In this document: positions 32,259 through 39,494 of the stretch, in pieces
Layout of the letters: every line of letters begins with the position of its first letter
How positions within the stretch are numbered: the first letter of the stretch is position 1
Origin: Bdellovibrio sp. ZAP7
GTDB taxonomy: Bacteria; Bdellovibrionota; Bdellovibrionia; Bdellovibrionales; Bdellovibrionaceae
Assembly: GCF_006874645.1 (NCBI RefSeq)
Contig: NZ_CP030082.1
Location: 2,666,001-2,730,000, forward strand
DNA: 64,000 bases
Direction: 5' to 3'
The notes under the pieces: generated by a model
What the model was told of the DNA's origin: nothing
Database searches by the model: none
The model's input: the letters and a program-made list of their open reading frames with translations, nothing else
Made by a program: the position numbers and the translations under genes

Positions 32259-32761
32259 ATACTCACCGCTCTTTGTATAACTGCGTTCTTTTTCATTTCA
32301 AAGGCATGGTAACAAGCCATAGCCAGAGCATCCGAGGCGTCGATGCGATTGATAACTTTAATATTTAGCATCGCCTTTAAAACAGCCTGCACATCTTCTT
32401 TCGTTGCAGCACCGGTGCCCGTGATACCTTTTTTAACCGAGCGAGTGGCGTACTCAGAAACCGCGGCTTTTCCCAGGCCGGCTTCGTACATGATCACTCC
32501 CCGTGCGTGACCTAATTTAAAAGCACTGTCTGCGTTTTTACCCAGAAAGATTTTTTCGATCACGACTTGTTGAGGACGATACTTTTCCATCACTTCACGA
32601 AAAGCAGAACCAAGCTCTGCCATACGCACAGGAAACTCCTGAACAGCATCAAGCAAAATCACGCCATGATTGATGTGCTCAATCTTGCCATTGCTGATGC
32701 GAACCACACCGAAGCCTGTAATGCGGGAACCGGGGTCGACCCCAAGAATCGTCAAACTCAT
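32255..32761 (-). CDS. ruvC: Holliday junction resolvase RuvC
   Basis: 168 residues. RNase H-like nuclease with the four acidic residues in ILGVDPGSRITGFG, VVIEKIFLGKN, and RIDASDALAMACYH. It cuts Holliday junctions in complex with RuvAB. First gene of the leftward operon ruvC-ruvA-ruvB-asparaginase-lpxC. Confidence 0.96.
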   Translation of the reverse strand: MSLTILGVDPGSRITGFGVVRISNGKIEHINHGVILLDAVQEFPVRMAELGSAFREVMEKYRPQQVVIEKIFLGKNADSAFKLGHARGVIMYEAGLGKAAVSEYATRSVKKGITGTGAATKEDVQAVLKAMLNIKVINRIDASDALAMACYHAFEMKKNAVIQRAVSI

Positions 32762-32821
32762 ACTTTTAATTTCATTCCGAACGTATTGCTAAGTCAATGA
32801 ATGTGCACTAGAATCTGACGT

Positions 32822-33652
32822 ATGCCGAAGATTGAAGCAAGCGCGATCGAAAAATATCAGAACATCCTCGCAAAGGATCCGACCTCTCAGGTCTTCGCCC
32901 CTCTGGCGGAAGCTTATAGAGAAATGGGACTGATGAAAGAAGCGCTGCAAGTTGTGACTGCGGGCGTTCAACGCCATCCGCAATTTGTCGGAGGATTGGT
33001 CACATACGCTAAAATTTTGCGCGATGCAGGCCAAATCAGCCGCGCGATTGAAGCCTTGAAAAAGGCCACAGGCTTGGCTTCCGAGAACATTTTGGCGCAT
33101 CAACTTTTGGCCGAACTACAATTGACGAACAAAAATCCCAAAGAAGCTTTGAAGGCTTTTAAGATGGTTTTGTTCTTAAATCCTAACTCTCAATCCGCAC
33201 AAAAAGCCGTGCAAAAACTGGAATCTCTGACGGCGGATGAGTACGACGAAGAAGTATTTTCGATGGAAAAACTTCCGGCGGTTAACTTGGATGCTCCAGT
33301 GATTGAAGCCACTTATCCGGGCACCAAAACCGGTGCGGCCACGGAAGTTTTCAAACCTCAACCGGTGCCTAGAAATAAGGCTTTTGAGCGCATGTTATCG
33401 CTAATTGACGCGTTCATTGTGCGCAACGATCTTGAAAAAGCTCACGCACTTTTAAAGGACACACGTGTTGAATTTGGCGATCATCCGGAGATTCAACGTC
33501 GAATGAAGACGCTGCAAGTTCGTTATAATGAACCTGACGAGCCAGTTCCCCTCAAACCACTTCTTCCGCGCGACGAAATGGTTCGCCAAAGAAAGATCGA
33601 AACCCTTCAGATGATGCTTCGCAAAATCGAAGACTACCGCTCCCTTATTTGA
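32822..33652 (+). CDS. Cytosolic TPR protein
   Basis: 276 residues, no signal peptide. Residues 5-135 contain three to four tetratricopeptide repeats (FAPLAEAYREMGLMKEALQV, FVGGLVTYAKILRDAGQISRAIEALKKA, HQLLAELQLTNKNPKEALKAFKMVL). A linker and a second helical segment (about 195-235, AFERMLSLIDAFIVRNDLEKAHALL) follow, then a C-terminal helix of about 20 residues (RQRKIETLQMMLRKIEDYRS). TPRs bind other proteins; the partner is unknown. It is divergent from ruvC, with only 60 bases between. Confidence 0.8.
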   Translation: MPKIEASAIEKYQNILAKDPTSQVFAPLAEAYREMGLMKEALQVVTAGVQRHPQFVGGLVTYAKILRDAGQISRAIEALKKATGLASENILAHQLLAELQLTNKNPKEALKAFKMVLFLNPNSQSAQKAVQKLESLTADEYDEEVFSMEKLPAVNLDAPVIEATYPGTKTGAATEVFKPQPVPRNKAFERMLSLIDAFIVRNDLEKAHALLKDTRVEFGDHPEIQRRMKTLQVRYNEPDEPVPLKPLLPRDEMVRQRKIETLQMMLRKIEDYRSLI

Positions 33653-33700
33653 CATTTCCTAAGTGAATTAGGCATATTAACGTCTTTGCATCGCAAAACA

Positions 33701-33800
33701 GAAGCGATATCAAAAATGCCAGCGCAAGGCGCGAAGAGGAGGCGTACTCCTGTACGTCGACGATGAGCAACGCAGTCGATGGTATTTTTGAGATCGCTTC
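33701..33800 (+). repeat. Inverted-repeat element D in the efp leader
   Basis: Arms of 21 bases (33701-33721, GAAGCGATATCAAAAATGCCA, and 33780-33800) with two mismatches, one a G-T pair. The 58-base inside carries GCGC aag GCGC, CGTAC tcct GTACG and a TCGAC...GTCGA pair, giving a cloverleaf. The element ends 24 bases before the efp start codon. I recall similar palindromes repeated in other deltaproteobacterial genomes, unchecked. Confidence 0.65.
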
Positions 33801-33824
33801 CTAGCTTTATAAAGAGGTATTAGA

Positions 33825-34391
33825 ATGTACGAAACATCAGATTTCCGTAAGAACTTGAAAGTAATGGTTGAAGGCAAACCTTACGTAATCGTGGATTTCC
33901 AACACGTGAAACCAGGCAAAGGCAATCAATTCACTCGCACTAAATTGAGAAACATGCTGACAGGCCAAAACCTTGAAGTCACTTTCAAATCTGGCGAGAA
34001 ATTCGAAGTACCTAACGTTGAAAACAAAGAAATGAACTTCTTGTATAAAGACGACACGGGTTACAATTTCATGTCGAATGAGACTTACGAGCAAATCGCT
34101 ATGTCTGACGAAGACCTTGGCGACTCTAAGTACTATCTAACTGAAGGCCTTAAAGTTGTGGTTCTTTTCTACAATGAAAAAGCTGTTGCTGTAGACGTTC
34201 CAAAAGCTGTGAATTTGACAGTTGCTAAAACTGACCCAGGTATCAAAGGTGACCGTGTCACTGGTGCCACTAAGCCAGCTATCATGGAAACTGGTTTGTC
34301 TGTTGGCGTTCCTTTGCACATCAATGAAGGCGATGTTTTGCGCATCGATACTTCTACTGGTGACTACGTAGAACGCGTCAGCCAAAAATAG
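33825..34391 (+). CDS. efp: Translation elongation factor P
   Basis: 188 residues, the standard EF-P length with three beta-barrel domains. Domain I has the loop HVKPGKGNQFTRTK; K32 is the residue that carries beta-lysyl modification in many bacteria. The C-terminus has GLSVGVPLHINEGDVLRIDTSTGDYVERV, the domain III signature. EF-P relieves ribosome stalling at proline runs. The ribosome binding site AAAGAGG is placed between element D and the ATG. Confidence 0.97.
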   Translation: MYETSDFRKNLKVMVEGKPYVIVDFQHVKPGKGNQFTRTKLRNMLTGQNLEVTFKSGEKFEVPNVENKEMNFLYKDDTGYNFMSNETYEQIAMSDEDLGDSKYYLTEGLKVVVLFYNEKAVAVDVPKAVNLTVAKTDPGIKGDRVTGATKPAIMETGLSVGVPLHINEGDVLRIDTSTGDYVERVSQK

Positions 34392-34410
34392 TTCCTAACG
34401 CAAGATATTA

Positions 34411-34484
34411 AGTCTCCGCAAATACTCGTTTTTATTTCAAACTAGACGAGTAATTCTGTTTAATCAGAGCGGAGGCTTTTTTTT
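34411..34484 (+). terminator. Stem-loop terminator of efp overlapping the next start
   Basis: AGTCTCCGC (from 34411) pairs with GCGGAGGCT with one G-T pair, around an inner TACTCGT/ACGAGTA stem, followed by TTTTTTTT. The right arm contains the GGAGG ribosome binding site and the T-run touches the TTG start of the next gene. Confidence 0.6.
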
Positions 34485-35535
34485 GTCTATTTTTGTTGAG
34501 TTGGAAATTCAAAATTTACTCAACGAGACCAGCGATCTCGACGAAGTCGCTGTACGATTGATCTCTAGTTTAGAGTCCTCCCCTGATCAAATTTCCTTAG
34601 ACAATATCAATGCCCTGGCGCGATTTTTAAATCACAGCGGTCGTTATTTGCAGCTCGCAGAATTCGTGATCAAAAATATCGACAATGAAAACTTTCCGAT
34701 TCCTTGGCCTTACTTCATGGAAGCTTTGGGACATGCGACCATCACTTTGGATGAAAAAGTCATCAACGCATTGATAGAAGGTATTCAGGAAAGTGAATCT
34801 GAAAACGAAGCAGCCCGTTCAGCCGCTTTAAATAAATATTCTCCCCTGCTGGGCGAATGGCGCTCGAATCGCAAGTACCGTATTCACAAAGATTTCCTAA
34901 GCAATAAGAAAAATCTTTTGGATCAATTGATTACTTTGCGCACGCAGCAGCTGTATGAACAAGAAAAAGTTTTACTGGCTCGTCTGCAAAAGCTTTATCC
35001 TGGAGACAGTGATGTGGCGCACGAGGTGCGCGAGCACCGCCAACGTCATGCTTTGGAAATTTTAGCGCGCAGATCTCCGCGCGCCCGGGATCCAAAACCG
35101 GAAGAGCTTTCTCCGAAAGATCCTGAAGTTGAAAAGGTTCTTTTGATTCTGTTGCAGTCACTGCGAGATCACGCAGAAGAAATGCCAGAGATGGCTTTTG
35201 ATTTTGCTATTGCAGCTTTTATGTTTGAGGGATTTGAGACAGCGCTGGATATTTTACAATTCTGTGAAAACTCAGAAAGTGTCGCATGGTTCCGGCTGGA
35301 AGTTCTGCTGCAGTGTCGCCGCTTTATTGAACTCTTAAATGAAATTGCCCACGTGGAGCTGGCTTACGCCCATGAACCAGAAACATTCTTTGCAACCGCG
35401 TATTTGCGTGCACAAGCAATGTGGGGCATAGGACAAAAACATACTGCCGTTGAAATCCTGGAAGGCTTACTTGCCTCACGTCCGCACTATCGTGCTGGTA
35501 GCGCACTCTTGAGTATTTGGAGTGGTGGCCAGTGA
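34483..35535 (+). CDS. Helical protein of unknown function upstream of tamB
   Basis: 350 residues from TTG 34483, seven bases after a strong GGAGG. Nearly all helical with repeating hydrophobic spacing that suggests TPR- or HEAT-like repeats (LARFLNHSGRYLQLAEFVIKN; LLQCRRFIELLNEIAHVELA; HTAVEILEGLLASRPHYRAGSALL). No signal peptide, so cytosolic. Its stop overlaps the tamB GTG by four bases, so it belongs to the tamB-tamA operon and may help that system. No family name recognised. Confidence 0.75.
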   Translation: MSIFVELEIQNLLNETSDLDEVAVRLISSLESSPDQISLDNINALARFLNHSGRYLQLAEFVIKNIDNENFPIPWPYFMEALGHATITLDEKVINALIEGIQESESENEAARSAALNKYSPLLGEWRSNRKYRIHKDFLSNKKNLLDQLITLRTQQLYEQEKVLLARLQKLYPGDSDVAHEVREHRQRHALEILARRSPRARDPKPEELSPKDPEVEKVLLILLQSLRDHAEEMPEMAFDFAIAAFMFEGFETALDILQFCENSESVAWFRLEVLLQCRRFIELLNEIAHVELAYAHEPETFFATAYLRAQAMWGIGQKHTAVEILEGLLASRPHYRAGSALLSIWSGGQ

Positions 35536-38500
35536 AGCGTGTCTTTTGGATTCTTATCACTCCCACTTTAGGTTTTCTGATTCTTTGGGGTCTGGGGAAT
35601 TGGTTTATCATCCCGCGCCTGGAAGTATGGGCTTTGCAAGAACTGCAAAACTATTCCAAAACTTCTTTACCCATGGAAGTTCAAGCAGATCGCTTGCGCA
35701 TTCGTGTCCTCCGTCCGTCCCTGGCATTAGAAAATATTCGCATCCTTCCTAAAGGTGAATTTGCCAAGGTGACTGAAGTGGTTCGTGTTGCCCGCGCGAG
35801 CATTCACTTGGATTTCTTTTCGCTTTTAGGTGGCCGCTTGAATCTGTCAGCTTTGATGATTGATGCCCCTGAGACTGCAATCAATATCGATCCATTGATG
35901 AAAAAGGATTCAAAGCCTGAACCCTTGCCATTGGACGATATCTTTGCGATTACGGAAAAAATTCCTCTCCAAAAAATCTTACTGAACAATGTGCATGTTT
36001 TGGTGACCTCCGAAAAACTGGGCTTCAACATCGAAGCCAGCAACAGTGGTTTGCTTTTGACGAACATGGGCCGCAACATCACCGCCAAACTTGATACTCC
36101 GACATTGGCGGTATCTTTGAAAAAAGTGGGCCAGTTCTCGGGCTCCCTGGATTCTCATCTTTACCTTACTCGTCAGTCCTTGCGCGTTCTGCAACTCGGG
36201 GTCCGCCTGGATGAATCTGAATTTGTCGCTCGTGGTGAATTGACGGATTTCAAAAACGTGACACTGAAACCTTCAGGCGTCATCAATTTGTCAGCGAAAG
36301 TATCGTTGGCAGATATTTATAAAGAACTGCAGGATTTAAAACCGACAGTTTCTGTCCCAAAACTTGCCGGGACGTTGGATACCGAGATTGAAACGCGCTT
36401 TAATGGCCTGTCTGATATCAACGCCAAGGCGGATATCACGACTCACAGCCTGAACGTCGGAAAATTTGAATTGGGTGACGCCCATATTGAAGGCGAATAT
36501 AAAAACAAAGCTTTCACGTTCTCTGAAGTTACCGTTAATCATCCGGCTGGAAAAGCGCTGTTGAATAAATCCCAGTTTCAGTTGAATGAAAACTACGATT
36601 TCAAATCCGTGGTTAAAGTTGAAACTTTGGACTTACAAAAACTTTTCGCTTCGCTGGATTTAAAAAGCATTCCCGTGGGTTTGCAAATGCAAGGCGTGCT
36701 TCCGTGCTCGGGTCACATTCTGCCGTCCTTCCAGGTTACTTGCGAAGATGGCGAACTGACAGGTCAAAACCTTTGGGTGAAATCAGAGAACAACTCCAAG
36801 GGTATGGAAATCGTGAACCTTAAAAACTTTAAGGTGACGGGTAAAACGCAAGTAACGATGGATGCGGTGACTTATGATACGAACCTTGCCATCGGCAGCA
36901 GCGTTGGTACCAGTGACGGTGTGATCGATTTCCACAAAGGTTTTAAGATCAATTATAAAACCAAGAAATTGGATATGAAAGATATCCAAAATCTGGCGCA
37001 CTTAAGAATGACCGGTAATGCCAGCATAGAGGGTTCGACTCAAGGTGACTCGAATACAGCCACCATGGACATGAGCCTCAATGTTCGCGATTTTATTTTT
37101 GAAGATTTCAATCTTGGTAACGTGATCAGCAATGTGAAACTAATAAAAGGTCACTTGCTATTTGAAAATATTGCAGGCGCCCAGAATAAAACACAATATA
37201 TCGGCGATTTGGATATTGATTTAAGTCACGACCATCTGGTGGGAACTTTTAGTGCTCCGACGGCGGATCTGGATGATATCGCGACGATCCTGGAAGGTAT
37301 CTATAAATTCCCACTGACAGTTGCGGGAACTGGAGCTGCCAAAGCCACGGTTGAAGGTCCTTTGAATTTCTGGAGATTGAATTATTCTTTGGATTCGGCC
37401 TTCAAAAATGTTTCTGCTGGCGGCGAAAACTTTGATCAAATGCACTTTAATGTCGATGCCACAAACGGCAACATCAAGACCCGTAAAGTTCAGCTTTTGA
37501 AAAACAACTCGGTTGCGACTGTGACTGGCGGAATTAGCAACGAGAAGATTTTGAATCTAATCGTTGATGCGAAAAATTGGCGTTTGGAAGAATCCGACAC
37601 GATCAATCGTATTACGACGAACATGTACGGCTCCCTAAATGCTTCCGCAGAAATTAAAAACTCTTTTAAAGACGCCCGCGTGAACGTTAAGGGTGCTTTG
37701 ACGGAAACAGTTCTGGAAGATCAGGAATTGGAAAACTCAGCATTCCAAATGCACTTGGATGCAAAAAGCCTAGGTGGTCAGTTAAGCCTATTTGGTGATA
37801 AAGTTCAGGGTGAATTCCAATATCCTTTTGAAAATGCCACGCCACTAAAAATCCAAATGAAGACCAATCAGTGGACCTTCTCTTCCCTGCTTGCTTTAAT
37901 CGGCGGAGCAAATCTGGCGAACGAGTACGAGTCTTCTTTGACTTCGACGATTGATCTGCGTTCCGAATCTGGGGATTTGTTTAAATCCACGGGCAAAATC
38001 CTGATTCAAAATTTCTATTTGAAACGTGGTAATTCCAGCGTTTCAAATACGGGGCCGATCGAAATCATCGCAGACAACGGCAATACTTCATTTAAGAACT
38101 TCATGCTGCGTGGCCCACACAATACGATTAAAATCACAGGTTCTAATTTTACTGCTGATCGTTTGAACATGAATATAGATGCCAAGGCGGACTTGCGCTT
38201 GTTGCAAATCTTTACTCCCTTCCTGGATGATTTGGGCGGCCCCTTACGCATGTCTGCGAGTGTCTCCGGAAAAGTTACGAAGCCTGAAATCTTGGGTACG
38301 GCAAACTTAAATAATGCCTTTGTGAAACTGAAAGGCTTCCCACACCCTTTGGAAAGACTGCAGGCGAATGTTTCTTTCTCGCAAACTCGTATCATCATCA
38401 ACGAAATCAAAGGTCAACTGGCTGGCGGTTCCGTCACGGGTGACGGCAGTGTCATCATCAATGGTGTCAGAGATTTGCCGACATCTGTGCGCGCACATCT

Positions 38501-39494
38501 TGAGAATGTTTCGATGAATGTACCAGACCGCGTGCACACGACAGGTGATGCAGATCTTTTGTTCTCTGGAAAATGGTTCCCGTTTGTATTGTCCGGAACT
38601 TACCGCGTGAATGGCGGGATTTTTGAAAAAGAGTTTATCGAAGGCGGCGCCAGCGTTTCCAGCATCCAACAGAGCGCCTACCTGCCTAAAGTTTTGCGCG
38701 AAACTCAGTTCGAACCTGTTTTATTGGATTTGCAAATCAATCTGGAAAGACCACTGCCTGTGAAGAACTCCATGTTCGATGGAACTGTCACCGGCAATAT
38801 CGCCGTCAAAGGACCACCAACCAATCCGGTTCTTTTGGGTAAAATCACCACGGAAAGACGTTCTAAAATTATCTTTAAAGACCGCCAGTTTGATATCTTG
38901 ACTGCGAACGTGGATTTCACGGATCCAACGCAGATCAACCCCAATCTGTATGTATCGGCAACTTCTCGTATCAACGAATACGACGTGCAGTTGTTTGCTC
39001 AAGGCCCAGCTAAAAATCCGACGATCAAACTGACAAGTATCCCGCCTCTTTCTGAACAAGACATCGTTTCTTTGATTGCCCTGGGCGTGACTTCTCAAAG
39101 TATGGCAACGACGGGTCAGTCGAAAGCCCTGGCAGATCAAGCCGGTTTGGAAGTTGCCGGAGGAATCTTGGCTGGTGAAATCAATAAGCCTCTTGAAGCC
39201 ACGGGTTTCAAATTCGGCGTAAGCTCCCAGTACGATTCTACTCGTAATATCAGCGTTCCTAAGATCACTTTGACTCGTCGTTTGACCGATAAAATGAAAG
39301 TGTCTGGCAGCCGTCAAGTGGGTGACGTTTCTGGTTACGATGTGAAACTTGAATATCTTTTGAATCCGAACTGGACAGCGGTCGGTTCGTTCGAAAATAA
39401 AAACATGTACGACAACAATACTTTGCAAAATACTCCTTCAGAAACTGAAAGTATTTTCGGACTTGATCTTGAATTTAAACGGGAGTTCAAATGA
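35532..39494 (+). CDS. tamB: TamB-like inner-membrane translocation/assembly protein (DUF490)
   Basis: 1320 residues from GTG 35532 (GTGA overlap with the upstream stop). A single N-terminal membrane anchor (VFWILITPTLGFLILWGLGNWFII) precedes an AsmA-like and very long beta-rich periplasmic region of the AsmA/TamB type, ending in the conserved DUF490 domain (about 960-1320: GSVTGDGSVIINGVRDLP, VNGGIFEKEFIEG, NIAVKGPPTNPVLLGKI, TAREINEYDVQL-like segment, PPLSEQDIVSLIALGVTS, and the strand-rich end ELKREFK-like). TamB spans the periplasm and works with an Omp85 protein in outer-membrane insertion or phospholipid transport. It overlaps tamA by four bases, supporting a joint machine. Confidence 0.92.
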   Translation: MKRVFWILITPTLGFLILWGLGNWFIIPRLEVWALQELQNYSKTSLPMEVQADRLRIRVLRPSLALENIRILPKGEFAKVTEVVRVARASIHLDFFSLLGGRLNLSALMIDAPETAINIDPLMKKDSKPEPLPLDDIFAITEKIPLQKILLNNVHVLVTSEKLGFNIEASNSGLLLTNMGRNITAKLDTPTLAVSLKKVGQFSGSLDSHLYLTRQSLRVLQLGVRLDESEFVARGELTDFKNVTLKPSGVINLSAKVSLADIYKELQDLKPTVSVPKLAGTLDTEIETRFNGLSDINAKADITTHSLNVGKFELGDAHIEGEYKNKAFTFSEVTVNHPAGKALLNKSQFQLNENYDFKSVVKVETLDLQKLFASLDLKSIPVGLQMQGVLPCSGHILPSFQVTCEDGELTGQNLWVKSENNSKGMEIVNLKNFKVTGKTQVTMDAVTYDTNLAIGSSVGTSDGVIDFHKGFKINYKTKKLDMKDIQNLAHLRMTGNASIEGSTQGDSNTATMDMSLNVRDFIFEDFNLGNVISNVKLIKGHLLFENIAGAQNKTQYIGDLDIDLSHDHLVGTFSAPTADLDDIATILEGIYKFPLTVAGTGAAKATVEGPLNFWRLNYSLDSAFKNVSAGGENFDQMHFNVDATNGNIKTRKVQLLKNNSVATVTGGISNEKILNLIVDAKNWRLEESDTINRITTNMYGSLNASAEIKNSFKDARVNVKGALTETVLEDQELENSAFQMHLDAKSLGGQLSLFGDKVQGEFQYPFENATPLKIQMKTNQWTFSSLLALIGGANLANEYESSLTSTIDLRSESGDLFKSTGKILIQNFYLKRGNSSVSNTGPIEIIADNGNTSFKNFMLRGPHNTIKITGSNFTADRLNMNIDAKADLRLLQIFTPFLDDLGGPLRMSASVSGKVTKPEILGTANLNNAFVKLKGFPHPLERLQANVSFSQTRIIINEIKGQLAGGSVTGDGSVIINGVRDLPTSVRAHLENVSMNVPDRVHTTGDADLLFSGKWFPFVLSGTYRVNGGIFEKEFIEGGASVSSIQQSAYLPKVLRETQFEPVLLDLQINLERPLPVKNSMFDGTVTGNIAVKGPPTNPVLLGKITTERRSKIIFKDRQFDILTANVDFTDPTQINPNLYVSATSRINEYDVQLFAQGPAKNPTIKLTSIPPLSEQDIVSLIALGVTSQSMATTGQSKALADQAGLEVAGGILAGEINKPLEATGFKFGVSSQYDSTRNISVPKITLTRRLTDKMKVSGSRQVGDVSGYDVKLEYLLNPNWTAVGSFENKNMYDNNTLQNTPSETESIFGLDLEFKREFK

